Positions 21,874 through 34,625 of a stretch of DNA of 64,000 bases are shown in pieces (position 1 is the stretch's first letter; each line of letters begins with the position of its first letter). A program made the translations under genes and the position numbers. The notes beneath the pieces are model-generated. The model did not search any database. It worked only from the letters and a program-made list of their open reading frames with translations, and was not told the DNA's origin. The stretch covers positions 2,542,001 through 2,606,000 of the forward strand of contig NZ_LT897781.1 of assembly GCF_900188315.1 (NCBI RefSeq). Direction: 5' to 3'. Source of the DNA: Marinobacter sp. es.042 (GTDB lineage Bacteria > Pseudomonadota > Gammaproteobacteria > Pseudomonadales > Oleiphilaceae).

Positions 21874-21932
21874 TGTAACCTCGGTTACATGTTGTCACTG
21901 TGCGCAGCGTCATGGTTTTGGCATTTGCCAAA
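21874..21932 (-). promoter_or_regulatory. Two palindromic operator candidates upstream of the exported-protein operon
   Basis: TGTAACCTCGGTTACA (21874-21889, 7-bp arms) and TTTGGCATTTGCCAAA (21917-21932, 7-bp arms) are perfect palindromes with 2-base centres. They lie between the rRNA terminator and the first gene of the operon, about 120 and 160 bases before its ATG. Their size suits dimeric helix-turn-helix regulators. No convincing -35/-10 pair was found, so the promoter position is open. Confidence 0.5.
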
Positions 21933-21943
21933 TTTCAGGCAAT

Positions 21944-21976
21944 AAAAAACCCCAACATCGAGGATGCTGGGGTTTT
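21944..21976 (-). terminator. rRNA operon terminator
   Basis: Minus strand: AAAACCCCAGCATC pairs with GATGTTGGGGTTTT (one G-T pair), running into a T tract of six, 11 bases beyond the 5S 3' end. A textbook intrinsic terminator. Confidence 0.9.
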
Positions 21977-21986
21977 CGGTATTAGG

Positions 21987-22104
21987 AGCCTGACGATGAC
22001 CTACTCTCACATGGGCAACGCCACACTACCATCGGCGCTGGTCTGTTTCACTTCTGAGTTCGGGATGGGATCAGGTGGTTCCAGACCGCTATGGTCGTCA
22101 GGCA
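21987..22104 (-). rRNA. rrf: 5S ribosomal RNA
   Basis: About 118 bases on the minus strand, from TGCCTGACGACC to GTCAGGCT with the two ends pairing. The conserved internal parts CCCATCCCGAACTCAGAAGTG and GCGCCGATGGTAGTGTGG are present. End positions are within a few bases. The 101-base spacer to 23S (22105-22205) shows no tRNA. Confidence 0.95.
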
Positions 22105-22205
22105 AAACGGTTGATCACTGGGGGACGAGAAGGAACTGAGTGATGTTGATTTCGTTTGAGCGGTTAGGCTCTGCGTTATCCGCAATTGTCTTGGGTGTTA
22201 TATAG

Positions 22206-25093
<2,888 letters not shown>

Positions 25094-25295
25094 ATATAAC
25101 CCCAAGACAACTGATCACGAATTAACACCCATCACCAGGCAAGCCTGATTCAGAGGTTTCTTCGAGACAGCCACTTGAAGTAATAGAACAACCACTTCAA
25201 CGACAACACCGGATAACGCTTGAAATCGTTATCACTCTGATCAATGAATTCCGGAGATAATGGAATCCATCAATCGTGTTCTATCTCGTCCAATT

Positions 25296-25307
25296 TGTTA
25301 AAGAGCA
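25296..25307 (-). promoter_or_regulatory. boxA antitermination site in the 16S-23S spacer
   Basis: Minus strand TGCTCTTTAACA matches the boxA core exactly; boxA loads the NusB/S10 antitermination complex. It is the only clear element in the 347-base stretch between tRNA-Ala and 23S (25094-25440), apart from the 23S processing stem at its downstream end. Confidence 0.85.
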
Positions 25308-25440
25308 AATCTGACCCAGTGATCAGAAAGAAGATCTTCAGCGACAACTCTTAATCGAGTCACACAACTGAAAAGCTTGTTTCTGTACACTGCTAACCGA
25401 AGTTAGTCAGTTATAAACGCATCGATCGTTCAGGCTTTTT

Positions 25441-25516
25441 TGGTGGAGCTGAGCGGGATCGAACCGCTGACCTCCTGCGTGCAAGGCAGGCGCTCTCCCA
25501 ACTGAGCTACAGCCCC
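25441..25516 (-). tRNA. tRNA-Ala (anticodon TGC)
   Basis: 76-base cloverleaf in the 16S-23S spacer, acceptor GGGGCTG, anticodon loop TTGCACG, encoded CCA. Confidence 0.97.
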
Positions 25517-25530
25517 AATTAAGCTGCCAG

Positions 25531-25610
25531 GAATTATTCAGATCTAGGCGTCGAAGTGCGCCGCATAGCCTGCTATGCAAGTGCTTCGACAACGACGAGC
25601 TGGATAATTC
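25531..25610 (-). repeat. Long nested inverted repeat between tRNA-Ile and tRNA-Ala
   Basis: The 94-base gap between the tRNAs is largely one nested hairpin: 25531-25541 pairs with 25600-25610 (11 bp, one G-T), 25550-25556 with 25584-25590 (GTCGAAG/CTTCGAC), and 25563-25569 with 25572-25578 (GCATAGC/GCTATGC). It could guide release of the two tRNAs from the precursor or be a remnant of a small palindromic element. Confidence 0.7.
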
Positions 25611-25687
<77 letters not shown>

Positions 25688-25778
25688 AAAAACACGGGCC
25701 TGCAACGACCCATCTGCTCTCTTTATTCAGCTAACCAAGTAATTCGTGTGGACTCTGACCGAAGCATTCGGCTTCGTT

Positions 25779-27318
<1,540 letters not shown>

Positions 27319-27445
27319 AAATCATACAAGAATCCGAAGATTCTCTATTCTTGCTCAAGACAAAACTCAATTTCGACGAGTCACTGTCCTGATATTTCGT
27401 ATCCGAAATACCTCGGCCAGCGCCCACACGAATTACTTGGTCAAC

Positions 27446-27475
27446 TTTTTAAAGAGCGTTTGAGCTGTTGCTCAA
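27446..27475 (-). promoter_or_regulatory. boxB-boxA antitermination signal of the rRNA leader
   Basis: On the minus strand a 6-bp hairpin (TTGAGC, AACA loop, GCTCAA) is followed by GCTCTTTAAAAA, a boxA-like core. Order and spacing match rrn leaders in E. coli. It lies between the proximal promoter and 16S. Confidence 0.8.
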
Positions 27476-27487
27476 TCAAGGCCGCGT

Positions 27488-27515
27488 ATTCTACATCGTA
27501 GCGCCGCCTTGTCAA
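27488..27515 (-). promoter_or_regulatory. rRNA promoter, proximal
   Basis: TTGACA (27515-27510), 16-base spacer, TAGAAT (27493-27488), then a GC-rich ACGCGG discriminator, about 170 bases before 16S. Same core and spacing as the two promoters upstream. Confidence 0.85.
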
Positions 27516-27592
27516 CCGTTTATTTTTCGATGTTTTCCGTCTCCGGAAAGCGCCGAAAAATGACCCGGCTTACTGCTTGTTTCGAGGCGCGC

Positions 27593-27620
27593 ATTCTACA
27601 GTGAATCGCTTGCCTGTCAA
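27593..27620 (-). promoter_or_regulatory. rRNA promoter, middle
   Basis: TTGACA (27620-27615), 16-base spacer, TAGAAT (27598-27593), discriminator GCGCGCC. The sequence upstream is A/T rich, as in an UP element for the alpha subunit C-terminal domain. Confidence 0.85.
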
Positions 27621-27724
27621 CTGCTTTCTGAAGAATTTTGAAACTCATTTTCTTCAGCGCTTTCAAACAGTTATCTTTCGATTTCTGAGCCGCCTCAGCG
27701 GTGCTCCCCTCGAAAGAGATGCGC

Positions 27725-27752
27725 ATTCTACAGACCTGCCTGAGGGTGTCAA
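27725..27752 (-). promoter_or_regulatory. rRNA promoter, distal
   Basis: TTGACA (27752-27747), 16-base spacer, TAGAAT (27730-27725), discriminator GCGCATC. It lies about 40 bases after the tyrS stop with an A/T-rich upstream tract (T7). No tyrS terminator was seen, so some tyrS transcripts may read into the rRNA leader. Confidence 0.85.
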
Positions 27753-27791
27753 CGGCGATTCTGAAAAAAACTCAAAATCGCCCAAAATCGA

Positions 27792-28994
27792 TCAGGCAGT
27801 AATCAGAACCCGGGCGATCTTCTTCTTGCCAGCCTGGATGACGCAATCATCGCCTTCCACAAACATCCGGTCGCCCTCGAATTTCTGGCCATCAACAAAG
27901 ACCGCACCACGCCCCAGGACATCCCGGGCTGCCGCGCCGTTCTTTACCAAACCGGCCAGGCGAAGCACCGCCGCCATCGGAATCTCGGACTGCCCTTCTA
28001 AAGGCACCTCAACAGTTGGCACATTGTCCGGGATCTCGCCGAGCGCCACTCGGTTACCGGCGGACTTGTGAGCGGTACGGGCCGCCTCTTCATCATGGAA
28101 GCGGGTAATGATCTCTTCCGCGAGCAGCTTTTTATACTCCTGGGGGTTGGCGCCACCAGCAACCGCATTACGGAACTCGTCTACCTCGGCAAGCGGCCGG
28201 AAGCTCAGTAGTTCAAAGTAACGCCACAGGAGATCATCCGGCATGGAGAGCAGCTTGGTGTACATTTCGCCAGGCGAGTCGTTGACACCTACATAGTTCC
28301 CCAGAGACTTGGACATCTTCTGGACACCATCGAGCCCTTCCAGAATTGGCATGGTGAGGATCACCTGGGGCGACTGACCGTAATGCTTCTGCAGAATGCG
28401 CCCCATCAGGAGATTGAACTTCTGGTCGGTACCGCCCAGTTCAACATCCGCCTCCATGGCCACGGAGTCATACCCCTGGACCAGAGGGTAGAGAAACTCG
28501 TGAATCGCAATCGCCTGCTCGGCACGGTAGCGCTTGGTGAAGTCATCCCGCTCCAGCATGCGCGCAACCGTGTATTGTCCCGCCAGCTTGATCATATCGG
28601 CGGCGCTCATCTTGCCCATCCAGTCGGAATTGAACATGACGCGCGTTTTCGCGGGATCAAGAATCTTGAACACCTGCTCTTTATAGCTGACCGCGTTCTC
28701 GGCGACCTGTTGCTCTGTTAGAGGAGGACGTGTGGCGCTTTTACCGGTGGGATCACCGATCATTCCGGTGAAATCTCCAATCAGAAACATAACCTCGTGA
28801 CCAAGATCCTGGAACTGCCGCAGCTTATTAATAAGAACGGTGTGCCCAAGATGAAGGTCCGGCGCAGTGGGGTCGAAACCCGCCTTAATCCGCAGCGGAC
28901 GACCTTCCTTCAATTTTTCCATGAGCTCATCTTCCGGAATGAGTTCGTCTACGCCTCGCTTGATTATCGCCAACGCTTCATCAATGGATGCCAT
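27792..28994 (-). CDS. tyrS: Tyrosyl-tRNA synthetase
   Basis: 400 residues from the ATG of [11 protein letters not shown], chosen because GGGGAC lies 9 bases ahead; a GTG three codons earlier abuts that site. Class I synthetase with PDLHLGHT (HIGH motif, about 49-56) and [10 protein letters not shown] (KMSKS). The C-terminal S4-like RNA-binding domain (about 340-400) ends [12 protein letters not shown]. The short insertion pattern suggests the TyrZ-like bacterial subgroup. It lies immediately upstream of the rRNA operon in the same direction, as I recall for Pseudomonas. Confidence 0.95.
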   Translation of the reverse strand: MASIDEALAIIKRGVDELIPEDELMEKLKEGRPLRIKAGFDPTAPDLHLGHTVLINKLRQFQDLGHEVMFLIGDFTGMIGDPTGKSATRPPLTEQQVAENAVSYKEQVFKILDPAKTRVMFNSDWMGKMSAADMIKLAGQYTVARMLERDDFTKRYRAEQAIAIHEFLYPLVQGYDSVAMEADVELGGTDQKFNLLMGRILQKHYGQSPQVILTMPILEGLDGVQKMSKSLGNYVGVNDSPGEMYTKLLSMPDDLLWRYFELLSFRPLAEVDEFRNAVAGGANPQEYKKLLAEEIITRFHDEEAARTAHKSAGNRVALGEIPDNVPTVEVPLEGQSEIPMAAVLRLAGLVKNGAAARDVLGRGAVFVDGQKFEGDRMFVEGDDCVIQAGKKKIARVLITA

Positions 28995-29298
28995 GAACAA
29001 CACGTCCCCGCTTTGATCTTGGAAAGATTCTGTCAGTTACAGAGTTCAACAAAAGAAATCTGTGAGTTACCTGTTCCCCTGCTACAGTATGCTGACCGGA
29101 TTTTGACCAACACCGACTTTGCAAGGCGACGTATTATAACAACGCTGTCGAAAGAAATCCGGAGGATGGAGCAGCAACCGTAATGTTCCACGCTGTTCCG
29201 CATGCATTTTATACGGTAATCTGTTGGACTATACTTGAACAACAGCTTTAATTAGGTAGTACAAGCTGCCGTAATACCGATTAAAACGGGTGCGATAC
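28995..29298. other. Divergent tyrS / M23 peptidase intergenic region
   Basis: About 300 bases between divergent starts. A TATAAT on the minus strand (29138-29133) is a reasonable -10 for tyrS, but its -35 is poor. A plus-strand TATACT at 29230-29235 could serve the peptidase gene. No T-box or other riboswitch, and no conserved small gene, was recognised. Confidence 0.35.
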
Positions 29299-30708
29299 GT
29301 GCTGAAAATGTTTCCTAAAACTCACATTACCATTGCTGCCGCGGCTACCGTTGTTGTTACCGCTGCCATTCTTATGAGCCCCAGCAGCAACGTTGAAGCC
29401 AAGCGTATGTCCTATGCCCTCGATCTGGAGCAAGGCACCGTTTCCGAAACCGGCGCAACGCCCGAGCGAGCACTACAGACAGAGGCTCCCGTTGCGGACA
29501 CCCAGCCGAAAGCGCCTGAATCCGATGTCGCGACAGAGGCCGCGCAGCAGGCGAGCCTTTCCGCTCCCGAGCAACCTGTCGCTCCGAAGTTGCCGGAACT
29601 CGAATGGCAAACCTTCGCGATCAAGTCTGGCGACACGCTCTCCTCTCTGTTCAAAAAAGCTGGCTTCAATGACGGCATCATGCTTTCGGTTATTCATGGC
29701 AACGGTGAGGCCGAAAAACTCCAGCGCCTGTACGCTGGGGAGACCATACGCTTTGCGACAACCGAAGACGGCGGGCTTGCGGCCATCGACCTGCAGAGAA
29801 ACCGCCTGGAAACCCTGAAGATTACCAAAGAGGGCGAAAGCTTTACCGGCGAAACCGAGGTTCGCAAACCAGAAGCGCGGCCAGCCTTTGCATCAGGCAC
29901 CATTGACGGCTCCCTCTATCTGGCTGCGCGCGACGCGGGCCTTAACGACAGCCTGACCATGGAACTGGCAGGCATCTTCGGCTGGGATATCGACTTTGTT
30001 TACGACGTCCGGAAGGGCGACCAGTTCGAAGTGGTTTACGAAGAGCTCTACCTGGACGGCGAAAAGTTCGACACGGGCCGGATCCTGTCTGCACGATTTG
30101 TTAACCGCGGCGAAGAAAACCTCGCACTGCTTTATACCGACAGCAATGGCGACAGCGATTACTACGCCCCCGGTGGCAAAAGCATGCGCAAGGCATTCCT
30201 GCGAACCCCCATCAATGCCCGGATTTCCTCTCCGTTCAACCTTCAGCGCCGCCATCCTGTTCTGGACGTAGTACGTCCGCATGAAGGCACCGATTACGCA
30301 GCGCCTCCCGGAACTCCCATCAAGGCGGCCGGTTCCGGTCGGGTTAAATTCGCAGGCTGGAAGGGTGGTTACGGACGAACCGTCATCCTCCAGCACGGCG
30401 ACAACATCACCACGCTGTACGCGCACATGAGCCGCCTGGGTAAAGGCATCAAGAATGGCACCCGAGTCAAGCAGGGCCAGACCATCGGGCATGTTGGTTC
30501 ATCGGGCATGGTTACCGGACCTCACCTGCACTACGAGTTCAGGCTGAACGGGTCGCCGCGCAACTCTCGCACGGTCAAATTACCGGATGCCAAGCCCATT
30601 CCGTCTTCCGAGATGGCCCGATTCAAACAATTCACCGAACAGCGAATCGCGCAGTTTGACGTGTTCCGCGAGAGCTATCAGCAACTCGCACTGGCTTCAG
30701 ACGACTGA
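29299..30708 (+). CDS. M23 family peptidoglycan endopeptidase, MepM-like
   Basis: 469 residues from a GTG with GGG 8 bases ahead; a GTG 9 bases earlier and an ATG 9 bases later are alternatives. An N-terminal membrane anchor or signal (about 9-30) is followed by a LysM/OapA-type segment (FAIKSGDTLSSLFKKAGF, about 110-130) and a C-terminal LytM domain with HEGTDYAAPPGTPI and GPHLHYEF, giving the zinc-binding His/Asp/His set. Such enzymes cut peptidoglycan cross-links to allow wall growth in the periplasm. The next gene, anmK, 7 bases later, recycles peptidoglycan sugar, so the pair makes sense as an operon. Confidence 0.9.
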   Translation: MLKMFPKTHITIAAAATVVVTAAILMSPSSNVEAKRMSYALDLEQGTVSETGATPERALQTEAPVADTQPKAPESDVATEAAQQASLSAPEQPVAPKLPELEWQTFAIKSGDTLSSLFKKAGFNDGIMLSVIHGNGEAEKLQRLYAGETIRFATTEDGGLAAIDLQRNRLETLKITKEGESFTGETEVRKPEARPAFASGTIDGSLYLAARDAGLNDSLTMELAGIFGWDIDFVYDVRKGDQFEVVYEELYLDGEKFDTGRILSARFVNRGEENLALLYTDSNGDSDYYAPGGKSMRKAFLRTPINARISSPFNLQRRHPVLDVVRPHEGTDYAAPPGTPIKAAGSGRVKFAGWKGGYGRTVILQHGDNITTLYAHMSRLGKGIKNGTRVKQGQTIGHVGSSGMVTGPHLHYEFRLNGSPRNSRTVKLPDAKPIPSSEMARFKQFTEQRIAQFDVFRESYQQLALASDD

Positions 30709-30715
30709 GAAACAA

Positions 30716-31813
30716 ATGGAAGCCTGGATTGGATTGATGTCAGGCACCAGCATGGATGGCATTGATGCCGTGCTGGTGTCTTTCGATCACAGCGCCGTAA
30801 AGATCCACGCATCGCACACGATCCCCTACCCCGATCAGATTCGCCACCGACTCATTGCCGCCAGCCAGAACCAGGCCGAACCCGACGAAATCGGCGAACT
30901 GGATACTCTGGTCGGCACTCTGTTTGCCCAGGCCGCGGACTCGGTCATCCAAAGATCGGAATTCGATCGAGCGAAGATTCGGGGCATTGGCAGCCATGGA
31001 CAAACCATTCGACACCAGCCGTCCGGCACAGCACCTTTCTCCATACAGATCGGCAACCCTTCCGTGCTGTCCGAAGCCACCAACATCACAACAGTTGCGG
31101 ACTTCCGACGACGGGACATGGCCGCCGGAGGCCAGGGCGCTCCGCTAGTCCCGGCCTTCCACAAGGCCTTTTTCAGCTCAGATGAGGAGAACCGCTGCAT
31201 TCTCAACCTCGGGGGAATCGCCAACATCACCTGGCTCCCCGCCAGTGACGAGATACCGGCAACCGGTTTTGACACGGGCCCTGCCAATGCGCTGATGGAT
31301 GCCTGGTGCCTCGACCAGACCGGGCTGCCTTTCGACAGCGACGGTCATTGGGCCATGGAGGGCTCGGTTAACCAGGAACTTCTTGATGACATGCTTTCCG
31401 ATGCCTATTTCTCGAAGGCACCCCCGAAAAGCACGGGCAAAGAGCGGTTCAATCTTGATTGGGTAAAAACACTGGTAAGCCGCCACCGGGACATTCCAGC
31501 CGAAGATATTCAGAGGACTCTGCTGGAATTAACCGTCAAAAGCGTCGTGCAGCAACTGCCCGAGATCTCGGATCTCAGGATTTACGTTTGTGGTGGCGGG
31601 GCACGCAATCCGCTGCTGATGGATGCGTTCGTCAAAGCGCTTCCCGGCGTTTCGCTTTCACTCACAACGGAGCTGGGATTAGACCCTCAACTGGTGGAGC
31701 CTGTTGCTTTTGCCTGGCTGGCAAAGCAGGCACTGGAAGGGAAGCCCGGCAACCTGCCGGACGTGACCGGAGCAGCTGGCCCTCGTATTCTGGGTGCCAT
31801 TTACCCGGCCTGA
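30716..31813 (+). CDS. anmK: Anhydro-N-acetylmuramic acid kinase
   Basis: 365 residues. It converts 1,6-anhydroMurNAc and ATP to MurNAc-6-phosphate in cell wall recycling. The start MEAWIGLMSGTSMDGIDAVL gives the family phosphate loop (GTSMDGID). HGQTIRHQP and CGGGARNPLLM, further ASKHA-type motifs, are intact. It follows the M23 peptidase by 7 bases and converges with erpA, leaving 13 bases between stops. Confidence 0.96.
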   Translation: MEAWIGLMSGTSMDGIDAVLVSFDHSAVKIHASHTIPYPDQIRHRLIAASQNQAEPDEIGELDTLVGTLFAQAADSVIQRSEFDRAKIRGIGSHGQTIRHQPSGTAPFSIQIGNPSVLSEATNITTVADFRRRDMAAGGQGAPLVPAFHKAFFSSDEENRCILNLGGIANITWLPASDEIPATGFDTGPANALMDAWCLDQTGLPFDSDGHWAMEGSVNQELLDDMLSDAYFSKAPPKSTGKERFNLDWVKTLVSRHRDIPAEDIQRTLLELTVKSVVQQLPEISDLRIYVCGGGARNPLLMDAFVKALPGVSLSLTTELGLDPQLVEPVAFAWLAKQALEGKPGNLPDVTGAAGPRILGAIYPA

Positions 31814-31826
31814 AAGCCACTGCCAA

Positions 31827-32180
31827 TCAGATGGAGAAGGAGCTACCACACCCGCAAGTAGAGCTGGCATTGGGATTCTGAACCACGAACTGTGAGCCCT
31901 GCAGGCCTTCCTGATAATCAATGGTAGCGCCCACCAGATACTGGTAACTCATCGGATCCACCAGAAGAGAAACGCCGTCACGCTCGATCACGGTATCCTC
32001 CTCATCCTGGCTTTCATCAAACGAGAAACCATACTGAAATCCGGAGCAGCCCCCGCCCGTCACAAAGACGCGGAGTTTGAGTTCGGGATTCTCTTCTTCC
32101 TCGATCAACTCACGTACTTTGGCAACGGCACTGTCACTGAAGAACAGCGGTGTAGCTATTTGTTGCTGAACTGCGCTCAA
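31827..32180 (-). CDS. erpA: Iron-sulfur cluster insertion protein ErpA
   Basis: 117 residues from a TTG start with CCGGAGG about 5 bases upstream. A-type carrier that delivers [4Fe-4S] clusters to targets such as IspG/IspH. The three ligand cysteines lie in [11 protein letters not shown] and the C-terminal CGCGSSFSI. Convergent to anmK; the same local order occurs in Pseudomonas as I recall. Confidence 0.95.
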   Translation of the reverse strand: MSAVQQQIATPLFFSDSAVAKVRELIEEEENPELKLRVFVTGGGCSGFQYGFSFDESQDEEDTVIERDGVSLLVDPMSYQYLVGATIDYQEGLQGSQFVVQNPNASSTCGCGSSFSI

Positions 32181-32243
32181 GTTCGCCTCCGGATAATTAT
32201 GAACAACTCAGGCGATTATGGTATTCCTGACTAAAACAATCAA

Positions 32244-32729
32244 CTATTCGGACTTTCCACCATCGCCCGCAGCGCTGGGTTCCTCTGCCGAATCGCCAGC
32301 GGAAGCCTGCTTTTCAACGGATCCGGCGGATTTGGAATCCTGGGAGAGCAACCCGACCGGCTCCCGCTGATGCACCAGATTTCCGTTTACAGACGCCCCC
32401 ATCGCCATTTCAATGAGGTTGTAGTAAACGCTTCCATTGATAGAGGCTTTTTCCGCCAGTTCAAGATGTGCCGAGGCGTAAACATCACCATTCACGGTTC
32501 CGTTGATAATGACGTGGGGCGCATTGATATCACCCGTCACTTCGCCAACTTCTGAAATCCTCAGTACCGCGTCGGTGCCCTCATCGGCAACGACCTTGCC
32601 ACGAATCCGGCCATCCACGTGAAGCCCACCGCTAAAATGCACATCGCCTTCAACCGTCGTACGGGAAGAGATCAGGGTGTCAAAATGGCCCGTGGGCCGG
32701 CGCGGCTTCTGCTTTTTTTTGCCAAGCAT
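32244..32729 (-). CDS. Bactofilin (polymer-forming cytoskeletal protein)
   Basis: 161 residues. A basic N-terminus (MLGKKKQKPRRP) precedes a bactofilin beta-helix core (about 20-120) made of short repeats such as VEGDVHFSGGLHVDGRIRGK and INGTVNGDVYASAHLELAEK. The acidic, disordered tail ends the protein. Bactofilins polymerise into membrane-associated filaments that position wall enzymes. It starts one base after the stop of the upstream gene, with GGAG inside that gene, so the two are coupled. Confidence 0.92.
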   Translation of the reverse strand: MLGKKKQKPRRPTGHFDTLISSRTTVEGDVHFSGGLHVDGRIRGKVVADEGTDAVLRISEVGEVTGDINAPHVIINGTVNGDVYASAHLELAEKASINGSVYYNLIEMAMGASVNGNLVHQREPVGLLSQDSKSAGSVEKQASAGDSAEEPSAAGDGGKSE

Positions 32730-32730
32730 G

Positions 32731-33471
32731 TCAGTTCTCCGTTAAATCGTCCCAGTTAAAGGTGCGCTCGGCTTGCGAGGATTTTTTGCCCTCTGCCTGG
32801 GCAACTACCTGGATCTCAAGCGGCTCAAATTGTTCCGGCAGTTTCAGGGAGCCTTCGACATCCTGAAAGTACCGGAAACGGAATTTCACACCGAGATCGG
32901 CTATGTCCTCCGAGAGGTCACGCAAGGCGATGACCTCTTTTTCCTCATCACGCAAACCAATGACATTGACTGCCACCACACCGGAAATGTAGCTCTTGTT
33001 GTTGCCGACCTGGGTCAGCACCAGCTTGAAGTCATAACTGTCCTGATTGCGAGCTCGAACCAGTGAAAAGCTGTCTACCTGAAGCCCCTTGCTGGTTTCC
33101 GACGGAGCCATGATGTTTTTATAGAAAGTCAGGTCCGATTGCAGTGACGCAATGCGGGTTTCCAGATCCACAATGGTTTTTCGCGCCTGGTTCAGGGCCT
33201 GCTCGTCAATCGCCTGCCCACGCTCAAGGTTGATCAGCTTCTGCCGGGCCTTGCGATAATCATTCCGGAGCTTCTCGACCTCGTTTTCCAGCACCTGGTT
33301 CGACTCCTCGGCGCTGGAAAAACGGAACCCGCCCTGGGCGAGCCCGGCGGCATACCCCACAACCGCAGCTACCACGGTAAAAACCAGAAGGATGGCTGTT
33401 CTGCGCAGGCGATAACCCGGTCGATGCCGGATGACCACATACTCTTCAGCCGGCTTTCGCTGTTCGCTCAC
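32731..33471 (-). CDS. Membrane-anchored coiled-coil protein, DUF6776-like
   Basis: 246 residues from a GTG with AAGGGA 5 bases upstream; a longer reading would overlap the end of argC. One membrane segment (about 24-46, ILLVFTVVAAVVGYAAGLA) is followed by a coiled coil (about 58-115) and a C-terminal beta-rich periplasmic domain with YDFKLVLTQVGNNKSYISG. It matches what I recall of the DUF6776 family sited between argC and a bactofilin gene in Pseudomonas. Coupling to bactofilin suggests a shared envelope role; the function is unknown. Confidence 0.82.
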   Translation of the reverse strand: MSEQRKPAEEYVVIRHRPGYRLRRTAILLVFTVVAAVVGYAAGLAQGGFRFSSAEESNQVLENEVEKLRNDYRKARQKLINLERGQAIDEQALNQARKTIVDLETRIASLQSDLTFYKNIMAPSETSKGLQVDSFSLVRARNQDSYDFKLVLTQVGNNKSYISGVVAVNVIGLRDEEKEVIALRDLSEDIADLGVKFRFRYFQDVEGSLKLPEQFEPLEIQVVAQAEGKKSSQAERTFNWDDLTEN

Positions 33472-33487
33472 AATCTTCCCTTGGGTA

Positions 33488-34525
33488 TCAAGGCAAAAGC
33501 GCCGGAGCCTCAAGCCCCATGGTTTCTTTCAGGCCAAACATGATGTTCATATTCTGGACCGCCTGCCCGGCTGCACCTTTAACCAAGTTATCAATGACAG
33601 AAGAAACAATAACAATGTTGCTCTGCTCCTGCCTGTGCAGTGCCATGCGACACTGGTTCGCCCCGCGCACGCTCCGGGTTTCCGGATGGCTGCCGAAAGG
33701 CATCACATCGACAAAAGGCTCGACCTCAAAACGCTGCTCGAACAGGGTCTGGAGCCGATCAAAGTCCGCCGGATTCTTCAGCTCGGCGTAGAGCGTCGCC
33801 TCGATGCCGCGGATCATTGGAATCAGGTGGGGCACGAACGTCACACCCACATCCCCGCCAGCAGCACCGCACAAACCCTGGCGGATTTCCGGCAGATGAC
33901 GATGCCCCGAGGCGCCGTAGGCCTTGAAGCTTTCACCGATCTCCCCGTGGAGCATGCCGATCTTGCCCTGCCTGCCCGCGCCGCTGGCTCCGGATTTGGC
34001 ATCGGCGATCAGGCGTTTGGGATCCACCAGTCCCTGCTCCAGCAACGGGAGGAATCCCAGTTGAACTGCAGTCGGATAGCAACCCGGATTGGCCACCAGT
34101 TGAGCAGTGCGAATTTCATCGCGCACCACTTCCGGCAAACCGTAAACCGCCTTCTCCGCCCACTCCGGGCTCTCATGGGCCATGCCATACCAGTTGGCCC
34201 AGACATCCAGATCTTTAAGACGGAAATCGGCGGACAGATCCACTACACGCACGCCGGCGGACATCAATTCCGGCACCATTCTCATGGCCACGCCATGGGG
34301 CGTGGCGAAAAACACCAGGTCGCAGGCCCCAAGCACATTGACGTCCGGCTCTGAGAAGGCGAGGTCGTAATGGCCTCGCAAATTGGGGTACATCTCCGCA
34401 ACCGGCATGCCCGCCTCGGAACGGGAGGTAATGCAACTGACCGAAACTTCAGGGTGAACCGCAAGAATTCTCAGCAGTTCCACACCGGTGTAGCCGGTGC
34501 CACCAACGATGCCTACTTTAATCAC
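33488..34525 (-). CDS. argC: N-acetyl-gamma-glutamyl-phosphate reductase
   Basis: 345 residues from a GTG giving [18 protein letters not shown] lies 6 bases before the GTG but only 3 before the preceding ATG. The enzyme makes N-acetylglutamate semialdehyde in arginine synthesis. The NADP-binding GGTGYTG and the catalytic Cys in NPGCYPTA (about residue 150) are present, as is the [22 protein letters not shown] active-site region in parts. Divergent from the ClC gene. Confidence 0.96.
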   Translation of the reverse strand: MIKVGIVGGTGYTGVELLRILAVHPEVSVSCITSRSEAGMPVAEMYPNLRGHYDLAFSEPDVNVLGACDLVFFATPHGVAMRMVPELMSAGVRVVDLSADFRLKDLDVWANWYGMAHESPEWAEKAVYGLPEVVRDEIRTAQLVANPGCYPTAVQLGFLPLLEQGLVDPKRLIADAKSGASGAGRQGKIGMLHGEIGESFKAYGASGHRHLPEIRQGLCGAAGGDVGVTFVPHLIPMIRGIEATLYAELKNPADFDRLQTLFEQRFEVEPFVDVMPFGSHPETRSVRGANQCRMALHRQEQSNIVIVSSVIDNLVKGAAGQAVQNMNIMFGLKETMGLEAPALLP

Positions 34526-34625
34526 CATTTTCTCCAGCGACTTCGTATCAGAATTAAGAGCTTTAACGTCGTAGTCTACCATGATAAACCAATGACTTAT
34601 TGCAGCCCTCAGGGCGACCGTTACA

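Noticed and set aside
29033..29242. 69-codon frame between tyrS and the M23 peptidase gene
   Set aside because: No ribosome site; it overlaps the divergent promoter region and resembles no known protein.
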